The notes: generated from the letters alone by a model not told the origin. Shown: positions 12,301 to 25,734, counted from the first letter of the stretch. The stretch is DNA of 64,000 nt from Paracyclopina nana (GCA_019096065.1 JAGUCH010000006.1:4422001-4486000), one strand, 5' to 3'. A program made the numbers and translations.

Positions 12301-15300
12301 GAAAGTACATGTCGATCGGAGAAGGATGACTATTTATTCTGGTTTTTTTTTGTTTGCGAGGAATCTGTAGAAGCAGTCTGGCCTTGAGACAAGAGTATAC
12401 ACCTCTTCGGGTCACTGGCCTTCTTCAGTTTTGCAAGAAGGCTGCCTCGGCGGCCGTGCAAAGAAGTTTGGCTGCGCGGTGGCGGCGGCGACAACGCGAA
12501 AAAGAGAAAGCTCATCTCACTCTCTATAAAATGGGCGGATGTTGCTGCTAGCAAATGTGGCTTAGTCTTTCGCAAGTTTTGCATAGTCACGCTATTTAAA
12601 TAGCTCATAACATAAAACGTATTTAAATAGCAGCTATTTAAATACATCCAGAGGCTATTTAAATACATTTTATGCTATGAGCTATTTAAATAGCGTGACT
12701 ATGCAAAACTTGCGAAAGACTAAGCCTGTGTCTGATATCGATCCGAAGGCAAATTGGCCTTTTGGCCCCTCCAAAAGAGGTTAGCTTTGAATTCTGACGG
12801 CTTTCTCGCTCTCCGTTTGCTGAATCAGCATTGCGACAGCACTCCTCTGGTGGGAAAAAGGCCAAAAGGGCCACGTTAAGCTGCGGTTGGCAACAGCTTC
12901 TTCTTCCAAGCTTTCTCGCCATGGTTTTGCAGCTTAAGATTTGGGTCTGCTCAAAGGAAAATAACTAATACGCAAAAGTGCTGCTGCTGCTTTCTTCTGC
13001 GAGTAGAATAGAGCAGACACTTTCCAAACAATCCCATGTTTGTAGAAAGACCTCGTTCTTATTTGCAAAGGTGTTTTCGCAAACACGTGCTGCACAGCCT
13101 TCATCTTTGGCTGCTTTAACAATCATTTTGCCTCCTTCTTATTTTCTGCTGTAAGAAGGCCAGAAAGATATGTGGTCAAAAGATTGAGCTATTCAATCGT
13201 TGGAATGCAGTAGAAATTCTATCCTTTGTCCTCAATCGGCCATGAAACGGTCATTTAACTTTTTCTAATTATGAGCGCGTTTCCAAGCGCGCTGATCTTC
13301 ACTTTTTTGCCCCATTTTTTGTTGAATTTTTCTTTTACATAACCTTTTTTGCAGCTTGGACGTGTACATAGCTCCTTTGAACACATCAACTGTAGATATT
13401 AGGTACAACAGAGGTGCTGGTTTTTGCTTTCTACGCGACTTCTGAAGAAAAAATTGATTTTTTTTTCTTCCCACGAATGTCCTAATTACATAATGCTCAG
13501 AATGCCATGAAACATTTTGCAGGAGTTTTTTAATGTGTACACGGAGCTAATTAATTGCCCAAGTAAGCGTTCGAACCTGGCAAATCCTTAATAGATCTGG
13601 TGCATTTTCTTTGCAAAAAGGGATGAAAAGGAATTTCTGAGCTTGCCAATTTTGATGCAGTTAATTCACTTTAAAGCATCAACATCAAAAAGTTATTTTC
13701 CCTTCCCACTTCAACAGTCCTTAAGCCTAGCAGTAGTTGTGTTTCAATTGTTTTTAGCTGTGAATTCTTCTCAGAGAGCTGGAAAAAACTGGCTGTTTAG
13801 TGAGCAGATTAATTAGTTCTTTCCAAGCCTCATAATCAATTCACGTAGCCTTGAACGTAGCCTCAAACAAACATGATACTCTTTGTGCAAAATAATTTCC
13901 TTATCATGCTTTTGAGAGAGGGAGTGAATAATGCACGCGCTGCTAGACATGCGAAAACGAAAAGAGGCTGAGCTGGAATATTTACGATTGCATTCAATAG
14001 AGGTGCCCGCTATGGTGCTGGGCGTTTGATATTAAACTTATCTAAACCTGCGCGGAGTTCAATGGCCCTTGCCTTGAAGCATCTCCATCTTCAGGTAGAT
14101 TCAACTAGCTTAGCAAAAAGTGCAGGTTTTTCATTTTTACCCTGCCAACCAACCAAATCTACATAGATTGGTACCTACGAATTCTCCTAACTAGTTCATT
14201 CTACTTCTTTAATGGTTTCTTTCTTTGAAATGGAAAGGCTCAGTCGGTTAGTCGGAGGCAGTTTGAAATGTTTGAGAGCTGAGTGCATTCAGGCTCATTC
14301 TTGGCAGCAGACCACCGATTTAGAGGTCGCCAGTCTCGGCCGCCATATTGGAGAAATCGGCACACAACTGCGACACACAATTTCTTTTGCTCCTTTTCTG
14401 TGTTTGTACTCCAGTCATGTTCGTTGAGTACAACATGGTATTCGTACTCTAGACAAATAAGTAAGGGCAATTTAAATTCCAAGAATACATTATTTGCAGC
14501 AGAACGAAGCGGTCAGGATTTCGCACTCTATCCCTGCAGAAACATTTACTTAAGTCCTCTTCATGGGTCTACCCTAAAGGATATAGTAGATGCAAGTGCT
14601 ACTTTCAGTTGGCTCTAGCAGCCTCAAAAGCAATTTAGTTCGTTTTGTGCATAAGGCCTAGGGTTGTAGCTGGAGTACTAGCCGCACGAAGAAGTGCACA
14701 CATTTTACGACTTTCTGTCAAATCATAAACTGCTCTAAGCAAAGCAGTCGTTGCAGTCTGCTTGGATACAAAAATGTATCGAATACGGCTGAGAGCAATT
14801 CTGCTCCCTTGGGATTTTGAATGACAACTTTCGTTTCTCGTGCTTCTTGATGAATCTACTGCAAAAGTGTAGATGTTGTATACGTAACAGTTTAAGTTGG
14901 GCTTTCTCTTCTCCGCACCGTCGAAGCTGCTGTTGCCAAGGACATGGACCTCTGTCTGCTCTGCTGTCTTACTAAGGCCGAGGCTGCTGCTAGCTAGCCT
15001 TGTGGCCTTTAACGTGCGTAAAAGCTCTCTCTCTTTCTCTTCGCAGAGCAGACATCCTGCTGCGTAGTAGGCTTCTCTCTAGAAACAACTGCTGCCTTAT
15101 GGTACTTCTCTTGCCATACTGGAGAGAGTGAATGGGGCCCCATGGCCTTTACTCTGTGAGTACGGTCGCAGTACTTGCATGGATGGATGGGTGGCCTCGA
15201 GTCAATGAACCCCAATCTTACGCAGTCCAGCATTTTTCGATATTGCGCCACAAATGCGAAGCCAGCTTCAGACTTGGACCGATATATCCGCGTACCCAGT

Positions 15301-16134
15301 TAGCTCCAGTTTATCCGCTTTTCATGTTTACCTGACGCAACACTAATAATACGCAGATGATGAGGTGCCTGCTTTCAAGGCCACAAGGCTCATTCTCTGA
15401 AGTGCAGTATGAAACACACTTTTCAAATTAAATTCTGGGCCTGGATTTGAGCTACAAAAAGCTACTAAGCGAGGCGAACTCGACAAAAGAGAAGTGCTAG
15501 AGTAGCTCTCTTGACGAATTTCTCGTTTGTTTTTTCCTTAAAAAGAGAAAGCTTGTTAAAGCATGAATGGTCGCGCACAAATTGGGCCTCTGTGAATTAA
15601 GCTTTTCCTTCCATTCTTCTAGGCACGAGAGTGTACGCTCCACCCGAATGGGTTCGCTTCCATAGATATTATGGCCCTACAGCCACAGTCTGGAGCCTTG
15701 GGATCTTGCTCTACGATATGGTCTGTGGAGATATCCCCTTTGAGACCGACGAGGAGATCTGCAGCGCAAACATCAACTTCAGAACGCGAGTGTCAGCTGA
15801 TTGCAGAGATTTGATTCAGAGCTGTCTGAATCATGTTCCATCTGGCAGAATCCCACTGGAAGAGATCTTAAACCACCCCTGGATGACAGCCTCAGAATTG
15901 ACCTCAGGCCCCAGCACGCCCATGTCGCCCATCTCAGCTGCACCACCTGCGCCCCCCATTCAGAGGTCAATGGCTCATGCCAGGAGCAATTTACTGGGGC
16001 CAGGCTCAGACTTGGCCCCACTCAATCAGCTGATGCAACAACAGCCACGTGGCGGAGGCTCCGGAGACTCCAACACTCAGAGGGAATATTCCTTTATTGA
16101 CTCATCGTTCGCATCCTCATTTGCTTCGAGATAG
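6146..16134 (+). CDS. PIM-family serine/threonine kinase 1 (4 coding exons)
   Basis: Proposed exons are 6146-6389, 6518-7185, 7429-7792 and 15623-16134, with GT-AG introns and matching phases (1, 0, 1), giving about 595 aa. The N-terminal ~300 residues are low-complexity Ser/Pro then His/Gln-rich. The kinase domain has the glycine loop GKGGFG, the VALKHV lysine, the catalytic HRDIKDEN, the DFG and PPEW. Phrases such as [15 protein letters not shown], LIDFGSGA and [18 protein letters not shown] identify the PIM family: constitutively active kinases that lack a regulatory domain and usually act in the cytoplasm and nucleus. The start is the first ATG in the exon-1 frame; upstream codons are open but lack ATG. 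An AATAAA at 16552 could serve polyadenylation. The His/Gln-rich extension is absent from vertebrate PIMs. A further 5' exon cannot be excluded. Confidence 0.88.
6518..7185 (+). CDS. PIM-like kinase 1, exon 2 (His/Gln-rich linker and ATP loop)
   Basis: Follows a TTTTTTCAG acceptor. It encodes long His, Gln and Pro runs and then the start of the kinase N-lobe ([21 protein letters not shown]). It ends CAG before GTATGT in phase 0. Confidence 0.85.
7429..7792 (+). CDS. PIM-like kinase 1, exon 3 (catalytic loop)
   Basis: Follows a TTGTTCCAG acceptor. It carries the hinge (VMERPQP), HRDIKDEN and LIDFGSGA, and ends in phase 1 before GTAAGT. Its 364-nt length equals the matching exon of the second PIM gene. 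Confidence 0.92.
9156..9377. mobile_element. 222-bp MITE, copy A
   Basis: Terminal inverted repeats GGCCCTGTTCACCTGC and GCAGATGAACAGGCCC, flanked by ATA on both sides. No coding capacity. The interior aligns end to end with an inverted copy of identical length at 20499-20720. The 3-bp duplication and GGCCCTGTT ends resemble PIF/Harbinger-type MITEs; this class assignment is inferred. Confidence 0.85.
12559..12726. repeat. Long foldback inverted repeat (73-bp arms)
   Basis: Arms 12559-12631 and 12654-12726 are near-perfect inverted copies (about two mismatches seen) around a 22-nt centre. The palindromic word ATTTAAAT recurs five times across arms and centre. It lies inside intron 3 of PIM-like kinase 1. 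It may be a foldback-type MITE, or a source of double-stranded RNA if transcribed. Confidence 0.88.
15623..16134 (+). CDS. PIM-like kinase 1, exon 4 (C-lobe and tail)
   Basis: Begins after TTCTTCTAG and restores a Gly codon with exon 3. It encodes TRVYAPPEW, the [18 protein letters not shown] helix and the NHPWM end of the kinase domain, then a short Ser/Pro tail ending ASSFASR before TAG. Confidence 0.92.
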
Positions 16135-19100
16135 AGAAGCCCAGCTTGCTAATTTGCCATGCTATTATTACTTTTCGACAATTGCTGCTTCGATACAGTA
16201 TGCTGCTATCCTTGTTTTATTGACCCCTCCCCTCTAGACGAAAAAGTGTCATTTTTAAACATTTCTTTACTATTTGTCTCATGAGATGATGCTGCGAAAT
16301 CCCAAAGAGCATGAGTGTTGTCTTATTCTGTGATCGCAAAATTCTTGAGGGAGAAATGGATCAAGAGAGATTTCGAATGATATGCCCAATTAATCGAAGT
16401 GTGTTCAGTGCTCGCGCGTTCATAAAAATGCTACTATTTACTACATTTATGATGAGAAATTGACCTGACACAAAATGAAAGATGAACAAGCTGCTCCGAA
16501 AAGGGCAAAATATCCCCCCTAACAAAGTAGCAAAAAAGATCTCAAAAAATCAATAAAAATGCTTGATGAGAGCTGCGCAATTCGAACGCTGATATGTATC
16601 CACTTATGAACGGTTTTTAATTTGAGATCTCAAATTACGACTCTCAAGTTCCTTCTCTAAAATTAAGAGCATCTATAAATATATATTACTATTACTATAC
16701 TTATTCCCGCCAAAAATAATACATCGATCCTCTTTAGCAACAACAACTACTTTTTGTCGCTAGATGGCGCGACCTTAAAGAAAGCCCTGATGATGTTACG
16801 AAATTGGCCTCGATCCCTCCCTCAACTTCCCCACCATTTCGACAAAACTCAGAATCATGGCACGATTTTTCAATACTGCTGACAATTAAAATACGTAATA
16901 TCGCTCCTCATACTCTATCATATAAGAAGATTTTAAAATTGCATTTTCCACTCCATCATATTACAAACACAATTAATGATTCACTTCACTTTTCAACTTT
17001 AAAATTGAAAATCGAAAATAATATTCCTTTGCTAAAAAAAGAAAAGAAAAAGAAACATCCACATCCTGAAACAAATCCTGGTGATCTTCACCCACTTATT
17101 CTTTCCAGTCCCAAACAAATGCCGAAACTGCTAGAAACTAAACCAAGATGGAGAGCACACGTCGTAACCACATCTTGTCATATTACATATTATTCTAATT
17201 GTTTTGAAAAATTGCTTCTTCTATGATAAAATATTATATACGAAAAAAGTCCTCAATAAACGACGGAGACACGTTACATTCCACGTGAGTTTTTTTCGTA
17301 TGAAGAGAAGCTTCACATTCCAAGGTATAGGTGGCGCTGCAGCTCCATGCAGATTTTTGCGTCGTGCCCTACGCACAACTCCAAGCGCCACCTAACGGCG
17401 AAAAGGCGAAGCTAAATTAGAGCGCAAATTTATAATGGAAGGATGTGCATCACCACATCATATGTGATGAAATTGACGAAAAGTGCATCAGCCACATTTC
17501 CCAGCTGCATTCACCCAAAAGGAAAGTCAATGTATTCTTCCATACACATTTCAACGGACAGCTCGTTTTGAAAAACGATCAAGCAAACGCTGTTCATCAT
17601 TCATTTATTTTTTGAGAACTGTCATGCAGCATTTTCGGACAATTGATTTTACACTTGTTTTTCTTTTTTGACGTTTCAACACCAGTTTAGCAAGTATAGC
17701 TTTCACAACATGTTACATTGCTTTGCTTCTACGTACGAAAGCAGCAGAACCACCTACTCTATAACGCTAGTTTTTTGTTGGTGCGGCCTTCAAACGATAT
17801 TTTTTGTCCAGATGTAAAAAGTGACCTCGCTTCGGCCTTTTTTGCGCAAGTGAGATAAGAATCCTCAAACAGCTACTGCAGCTCTGCTGCTTACTTAAAC
17901 TAGCACCACGGTGATGTTTTTTTCATCCTCGCCTTCGTTCACTTGGGATATGATTTTTTGTGAGAATCTCTAATTAATTGGGATTTTGTGGCGCGTGATG
18001 CGCGTCTCCTTGTTAAGTCATATCGTGATAATGAGCTCCTAATGAGAAAATACTAATCGGGTTTTTTTACATTGAAGAATATTTTCGTTCACTAGTCTGC
18101 ATGATGAGGAAAATCCTGGCAAAAAGTTGTGACCCAGTTTTCTACCCTGGAGAGCATACAAATACAGTGTTTAGGTGTTGCTTTCCCATCACAGCTTTTT
18201 TAGGTGGTACTTTTTTCCAGCCTCAATCTTCAGGTAAACAACGAAGCTAGATGCTTGGTTGTAGGGCTTTTCTACTATCTTTCCACTTTTGCCTCGGTAC
18301 CAGCGTGTACCAACATAATTTGATCAACTTTTTGTGTTTCTCTCCATACATAGACACTGCTACTGCCATTGCTAAATGTTTCATTGAGTCTGGCGATAGA
18401 AGTAGGCTTTTACCTCGACAAAAACTGTGGTATTGTATATAGCTTGTTAAAAATAAATACACATACCTAAAGGAAATAATGGTAAACTTGATTCCACCAG
18501 AGAAAAGTGAATATCAACTTCTTTACACCCATCTAAAAGGAAGTCAATAGTCTATTAGTGACAAGAAGAGCCAAAAATACCCTCTTTTGTAAAGTGCTTT
18601 CGGAATGAAGAAGTCGGGACAAAAAACTTTGCGAGATCTAATGTCAAAAATGCACTTTTCCTCTTCCATTTCTGGCTACAAAATGCATCACCCTATTGGG
18701 AGTGGAGAGTCAGTGGAATTATTTATTTGAACATTGGACCCGTGAGAGAGCTTTCTTCCTTTTTTACTTCTGTGGATATGTGCCTTTTTTGTGAAAAAAT
18801 GCACAACGACGCCATATCTTGACGAAACATCTAGTTGCCAAGCGATGTTTTGGTTCGCATGCACTCATCGTCGTCGTAGTAATCGTAGTAAAAGTCCTAC
18901 TATACTACGCAGTTGCTTCTTCGATCCATTCGCTGCTTTCTCCAACTTGAGTGAGGAGAGTCCCTTCAAATATGGCGATCCAGTCACTACGCATTTGCCA
19001 TACCAAGAATGACTAAAAATAAGCATATCATACTACGACGTTGAATCATAAGCATATAGTTTCAATTGGCATTATCAGCTTTTTATGACCGTTTTACAAT

Positions 19101-20498
19101 ACCACTGCGTCCAAATGCAGCAGACGACTGATACCTATAATTTTGCAATGCTTAATATTGCAAGCAATTATTACATGTAAGCAATTACAAGCCAAATGGC
19201 CTATCATTGTTTATCGTTTAAGTTTAACCCTTTATTGCTCTATTACGCGCTATTAGCCATGACGTGCTCAATATTGATTTCAAAGCTTGAAGTAATTTGC
19301 GGGGAAAAAAGCACTTGGTTCAAGTATCTTTAATGACAAATAATTTTGACCAATGATTCTCAAGTTGTGCAAGAGAGGGTCACAATTTTCGAGCCACAGA
19401 GATGTCTACTCAGACCAGGGAGAAAGCATGCATGGCATGGTTGCAGGATTGCCGAGCAGCATGAGCAGCTGGTGTTTCAGTGGGATCCTGCTTTTGGTCC
19501 CTTAGTGCAAAGCTTGGAGGAGGAAAGCAAAAGTAGGCCATCGATTTCTTCTAGTTTCTTTCCCTTCATGTAGCATACTAGTTCAGTGGGGTAGTAGGGG
19601 CAACCCCCATACTAAATAAGAAAGCTAGCTCGCAGTAGCTTTCACTTATGGCTTATTCTATTGCAGCGATCAATGCAGTTGTTATGTGGGTCAAATGGTT
19701 ATGAGAGATCAATGTTTTCCATCAATTGACTGTGCCTTATGACCCACACCCAGCTGCTGCTGCTCCCATGGAAAGATCATTATCATTAGTGATGTTGCCT
19801 TCATGTTTCACCCAATTGAGATCCTCTACAATATGTGCTTTGCATCGATATTATTGAAAATATTATGCTGGCCTGCTGTCATGCACCAGATGTGAAAGGG
19901 ACGCTAGTTAATGATGCAAAAGAAAGCCTGTTAGAAAAAGTGAGATTTGTTCGCAAAAGCTCTCAATTTGCTAAAAAGAAGCGATGTGCTTCAATGGAAA
20001 ATTCTTGTTTTGGATCACGAAAAACTGCTCGTACAGGCAACCTAAAAATTCAAGTATCATCAAAAATACAGTATTATTTATGTAGCTTTGAGCCTATTTC
20101 AATATTGACTTTTATTGTCGCATATCTTGACTAAAATAGACTGTGCAGAAATAAACAAGTGCTTGATGACGAGCTGAAAGCTCAATTCGTAAATAAATGG
20201 TTCTCAGTTCATAGTTGCCCAAAGTTGTCATCATGCACGCTTTTGGATTGGTGCATTTCTTTAGGAACGGAAGATGAACAGTATCCGTAGTGTAAGTGGT
20301 TTGTACTGCGTATTTCTGGACAATTCTCATCCTCTTCTTCGGGTCGAACGCTGATTCATCATTCCTTAGTATTAGCAACATATGTACGTGGTTGCCAATG
20401 TCCTTAATCAAGCTTTCTATTCCATTTTCTAGGACGAAAGCATCGATATTTTTCAGAACTGCATAAGTAAATCGACTTTTTTTCTATTAAAAAGTTTA
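16135..20498. other. Gene-poor DNA downstream of PIM-like kinase 1
   Basis: 3' UTR sequence, then DNA without convincing exons. CTCF-like words occur at 16761-16770 and as an inverted pair at 17328-17338 and 17384-17394. The 140-codon frame at 16804-17226 has Lys/His/Pro-biased composition and no family resemblance. Confidence 0.45.
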
Positions 20499-20720
20499 GG
20501 GCCTGTTCACCTGCCTATTATGGCCGTTATTTTGGCAAAATATTGGAGAGAAATACTGAAAAACTGAGAATTTTTATATTGGTGTAGGATGGCTTTTGGT
20601 ACCAATATACCGATTCCGAAGTCAAAATCTGAAAAATGATTTTACAAATACCACATATTTGCAAATTTCATCATAATAGCGCGTGTTATTTTGCTGATAA
20701 TAATGCAGGTGAACAGGGCC
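20499..20720. mobile_element. 222-bp MITE, copy B (inverted relative to copy A)
   Basis: Terminal repeats GGGCCTGTTCACCTGC and GCAGGTGAACAGGGCC, flanked by TTA on both sides. Its reverse complement matches copy A at 9156-9377 along the whole length with scattered substitutions, so the two are separate insertions of one family. Confidence 0.87.
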
Positions 20721-23700
20721 TTAATCATTTTTATCGTTTGATCAGGGATAGTGTAAACTTGTTGATCACTACTAATGATATGACAAATATCTAAAAAGGT
20801 CCATAACATTTTTGATTGCTTTTACGTGAAGCATTTTTTGTAGCCTTTTGCTTTTTCGCCAGAAATCGGCGCAAGTACAACGAAAAAAAAGCATTAGTAG
20901 CTGGCAATCATAACAACTAATCTCTAATTACAGTTTTGCAATAAATGCATGACAGAGCAATTTTCCTCTTCACTTGGCTTTTTCCCCAACAAGTTCTAAG
21001 TCAGGAAAATAACGTGTTACACGCGTGTCAAGCAAAAAAAATGAAAAGTTTGAATTCATTGGAAAGTTTGAGAGAATTTTCCCAATACCGCAAACTAATC
21101 CTTTTGCCGACAAAAAAGCCGTTTTGGGATAGTTTTTCATTGATCAACCGCACGGCAGGCAAAAAACTTCCCATGCTTGACATAGTAGCTAAACTATAGA
21201 GAGATCAATCCTCAGAGCCCTCAACGAAAAATGAAAGCACCAAGCAGCTGCTTTTTTCGCAACGTAAACACATCCCTACACAAGCTCTAATAATCTATAT
21301 TTGTACAAGCTGGGTGAGTTTTTGTGGGCGTATCTGGACTTTGCTGAGCAAACAATACAGCTTTCACTTTTCCCTCATCTCATACATAGCATAGTGGCGC
21401 ATGTAAGCTTTCTGTGAGAAAAAATGACGAATTGCTCTTAAATTGAGCAATGGGGTGTGTCACGCACTTCAAAGTTTTGAAATCGTAAGTCAATATTTAA
21501 CTACACTTCAACGTCAATTTATAGAAAGGTGCAGCAGTAAAATGGGGGGAGTGCTTTTATGCATTTGATAAATAAGTGTCTTAAGGAGAAAGCATGATTG
21601 AAAAACGCACTCCTTTAAAAGTGAAGCCAATTTGCTCCTAAACTTTTTCAGCTGGAGAAAAAATAAACTCAAGGTCAGCTTGTTGCAAATGCAAATGATG
21701 CATATATTGCCAGCTTGAGACTGCTTTCGCATTCATTTTTTATTTAGAAAGCAAAAACTTGCTAGCTTACTTTTCATGGATGGTTGACTCCAATAATGAT
21801 GATTAATCTTTATATTTACTTTTGGCCAATTTTTGGTCATTGGGAATTTCCCTGGCAATATTTTCCCTCAGCTACCTTTCTCTCGCAGTGGTAGCCTCTC
21901 TTTTTTCTGACAGGTAATTACACCCTAGAAGATTTCGTGCAAAAGTGCATTGGAATGTCCAAGACAGAAAATCAATGCTGACTTTTTACAGCTATGATAG
22001 AAAGCCGCAAACCAGCAATATTATTATTACTACTATTAGAAAATTATTGCTGCCTCTGATCGATTGCAGCTCAATTCCCTAGAATACACTTTTACAGTCA
22101 CAGCTGCTTTTATTTAGTTTGCGTATCAGCAAGACAAGATAAACGACAATCGAATCGAAAATTGGCATTTTCCTTCCGTATGTCTGTGGATAAAGCAGTG
22201 CATAAAATAGTAGTGGCCATTGAAGGGCAGTACATTCATGAGCCTATTTTCTGTGCAGAATGTCATCGATGAATGTTGTTCTCGTTTGGCTGAAATGTCA
22301 CTTCTATCTTTTATGGCCATTCCAAAGACCTTTTAAAGGATAGATTCATGAACATTCATTCATTACACTATCCGCTAAATTTAAACGTAAGCGTGTCTTT
22401 TTGAAGATGATTGAAAACTCATGGCTTACACATCACAGAAAGAATGAGCAATTGACGAGCAAAAACTCTTTTTTTATGCTCTGTAAGCGACAAAAAAAAA
22501 TTCTCACAATGTACATCCATAAATGTAGAATCTCACGAAAAGCCTTTTTTCTATTAGCTATAAAGTGATTTTCGTTCAAAAAAGCCCTGAAGCAAATCTC
22601 CTTATTTGCGTTATGAAGTGCAAATTGGCCTGGTAATTTAGCCATAAAACTTGCACAGAAGAAAAATGCATGTGTTGCACATAAGTGCTCATTTTTTTCG
22701 TTCTTGTAATTGCGAAAAAACAGGACCATCTTGCGATTATCCAAGTTTTTTCCTTCTCGCAGCATAGATTATTCTGAAAGAGTCTATTCTGGAGTTGGAT
22801 CATAAAGCAAGGTAAGAAAAAAATTGGCACAAACAACACTTAAGCCGAATGACTATGGCAATTCTTTTGAGAGAGTATGATTAATGCCACCTTGGCATAT
22901 AATTTGGTCCGTAAGTGCAAATTGGCAATCAGGGCGCCATCTTGAGTTGCATTTCCTCTTCACAACTGTGCACCCTAAACAGCTATATAGCAATGAAGAT
23001 CAATCAATGCTTGTTTGACCCTGAACTATCGCCAAAGGAAAGCTACCCTGGCTACTATGAGTTGTCGTGATTACATTAATAATATTTTTTCTTGTTCATA
23101 ATAGATGGATTGTTCACCGCGTGGCTTTCTAAACAAGGAAATCACTGCACAACTGCGCAATAACTTATCAGAAAAAGGTCCTTATCTGGCTAAATGTAGT
23201 TTGTTAATACGGGCAAATCGGAAAAAATCCTGTTTGCTCTTGATATGTATCAGAATACATACGAAATACATCTGTGCGATAGTCAGGTTTTTTCGCTGTA
23301 GAGTTTGTGAAGTTTCTTGAAGCTTCTCATTTCAAGGTCTTCTATACAGAAGAATATTTCTCTCGTGATCCTATTGAGCTGCTTGCAGAATTTGGCCAGT
23401 CGTTTTTTTAACTGAATGAACGCGACCCCAAAAGTTAGTGCTTAGTCATCGTACCTTCTCGTGAGCTTTCTCTTTTCAAAAGTCTGATGATTGAATGGGT
23501 CTCTCACGTATCAATTTTCACAGGAGCAAACATTTCAAAGGCCTAGCTAACAAGCAGAAGCATGAAAGGCAACGTTTCAAGGCTCAGCTGATGTGTCATC
23601 CATAAAGTACATTGTGAAATGCACTCGCGTACTATAATAAGTATCCGCCTATCGATCTCCCATAAATGCTATGAATTCATGAATGCAACGCGCGCGTCTT

Positions 23701-25730
23701 CTATTATGTATCAAATGAAAGTACGAAACGGAACTCACACCACCAGGGGAAAAAGATAAATGATGCATGGGGAAAACCGACAGCCACTTTTGGCTTTTTC
23801 AGCCGGCACTGTAAAAACTACTCAGTACCTGCATTCTTGGAAGTAATCAGTTGGTTTTTGTCGGTGTGCCAGCAGTAAAAATTCTGCCTAGTGACGCAAA
23901 ATTGCAGCAAGTTTTAGCCATTGCATTTGCACATGCAAAACCCAGCTGCAGTGCGAAAGAACAAAGAACATATGCATGCATTTCAAGAGATGCACTTCTC
24001 ACACTAACCACGTAACTTATATGTAGTAGTACCCGGACACCGCTACAGCCTAACATGCTAATAAAAGTGGTACGCTTTTTTAATTCTTTCTCAAAAGGAA
24101 TGCATGCGTGGGAGTTGTGGGTCTTCTATTTTGCGCGCAGGCCCTGACATTAATTTAGATGATCTGACTCAAAAATTGCAGTTGTTGCAGTGCAAAGGCT
24201 TTTAGGTGTGCATGCACCTACTTTAGGATGCACTTAACCGATGCATTGCTCCGCGAGGACAGCCATGATGATAATGTTGATGATAAAAGCTTCAAAAATC
24301 CCACAGCCATTGCAATAAGGATAAAAATCGATGGCTTCAAGTGCGTGCCACGAGTATGTGATTTTCCCATAGTGAGGCACTCAAAGTTGCTCGTTGGCAT
24401 CGAGTTGCATTTCGTAAGTCGTAACGATCAAGGACGCTCAAGTACAAAGTTATTGTAAGATGATGTAGCAGCAACATGTTTCGGTTTCTTGGCGGCTGCG
24501 AGGATTTCGGGTCATGCCATTATTCGGCTGTGTATTCCATTTGGGAGCAGAGCTCGCTTTGGAAAGGGATCAATTGGCCTAAACAGAGGCTTTTCGAGCA
24601 CTCAATCTAATCTCGTGTGAGAGACGTAATTTGATTGAACCGCACAACTGACGTCGTCGTTCGTGCTCGTCAACTTTTTTGCGCAAATTGCTCCCCAAAA
24701 GCATCCTCGTGTTTCGCCGTGCTTTGCTATATGTGTGTGCAGCTTGACTCGTGTCTGCGCGTGCCACTTTAGCGTTGAATTTCCGTATAGCACGGGATGG
24801 CACTAAAAAGCACCTACAGTGCAGTGCTTCAACTAGAATTTCCTGGAATCTCTTTTATAACTCGTAGGCAATTAAAAGCAGGATTTCTAGCGAAACAGCA
24901 ACGACGCATGAATTTGAAAACAATGTGCGCGACAAAGGGAAGAAAAACGCGTCGAGTTCTGAAAAGATCGGGTCACGAAGATTGCGGCTGTACTTTAGGG
25001 TTTACCCTTAATGCGAATGCATTCATTTGATTTGCAATCCTTTTTATGATTCATCGCGCTGCTAGAACGAGCCTCGCGTTCGTTCCAGGAACTGCGATGG
25101 GATAAAAGAGGCTTGAATGCATTGTGAAAACAAGACTGAAATTGCGTCGCAGTTCATGAATGTAACAACGTACATGGTAAACACGAACTGCGGCACGGCC
25201 GGCAGCGAGATTTACATCTGGCCCTTCTATGCTGACTGCGCTGGTTGCCGGTGGTAACAACGCCATCTTACGGCCTTGAAAACTTTCCAGAAAGTTCCAG
25301 GAACAGAATTGGCTGAGCAGGATTGGGGATGATTCTCATCAAGAATGCGGCTCTCTTAGCTAATAGCTATGCTGAGCAACTTGCCATGATTGAACCTTTG
25401 AGCGGATTTAAAATCCGCTGATCATTGCTGGCCTCAATTGCGCACTATCAAGGAGTTGACACAGTTAATCATGAAAAGTCTTCAGGTGCGTAGCATTGTT
25501 ACAAAGCAGTTTGCTCTGGCTTCCTGACCTAATTTCTGCGCATTTAACTCAGCGCTCTGTTGGCCTCGTCATCGCGAGGAAAAATGAATTGCGTCATCTT
25601 CTGGGCCCCTCGCAAAGTTCACCTTTAGAACACAGACGAAGGATTTTTAAAAATTAAAGGGCCATCATTAAATGGCTCCATGAGCTGCCTGGGTTTTTTG
25701 CATGCCCGATCCGGCTTACATAAGCCCGTA
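20721..25730. other. Gene-poor intergenic DNA
   Basis: No supported gene. From about 24500 to 25270 the DNA is richer in CpG. A 71-codon minus-strand ORF at 25051-25266 starts in an AAGATGGCG context, but nothing about its protein is recognised. Confidence 0.4.
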
Positions 25731-25734
25731 ACAT
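25731..25734. repeat. Target-site duplication (ACAT), left copy
   Basis: ACAT directly abuts the left LTR and recurs immediately outside the right LTR. A 4-bp duplication fits BEL/Pao integration. Confidence 0.85.

Larger units (their letters stand above)
7793..15622 (+). other. Large intron 3 of PIM-like kinase 1
   Basis: 7.8 kb between GTAAGT and TTCTTCTAG. No internal exon is needed: joining its ends restores [13 protein letters not shown] in frame. It hosts a 222-bp MITE and a 168-bp foldback. Confidence 0.85.

Noticed and set aside
16804..17226. 140-codon plus-strand ORF
   Set aside because: Lys/His/Pro-biased AT-rich sequence without domains or splice context; probably chance.
25051..25266. 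71-codon ORF with an AAGATGGCG start context
   Set aside because: No recognisable protein and no splice partner; the context alone is insufficient.
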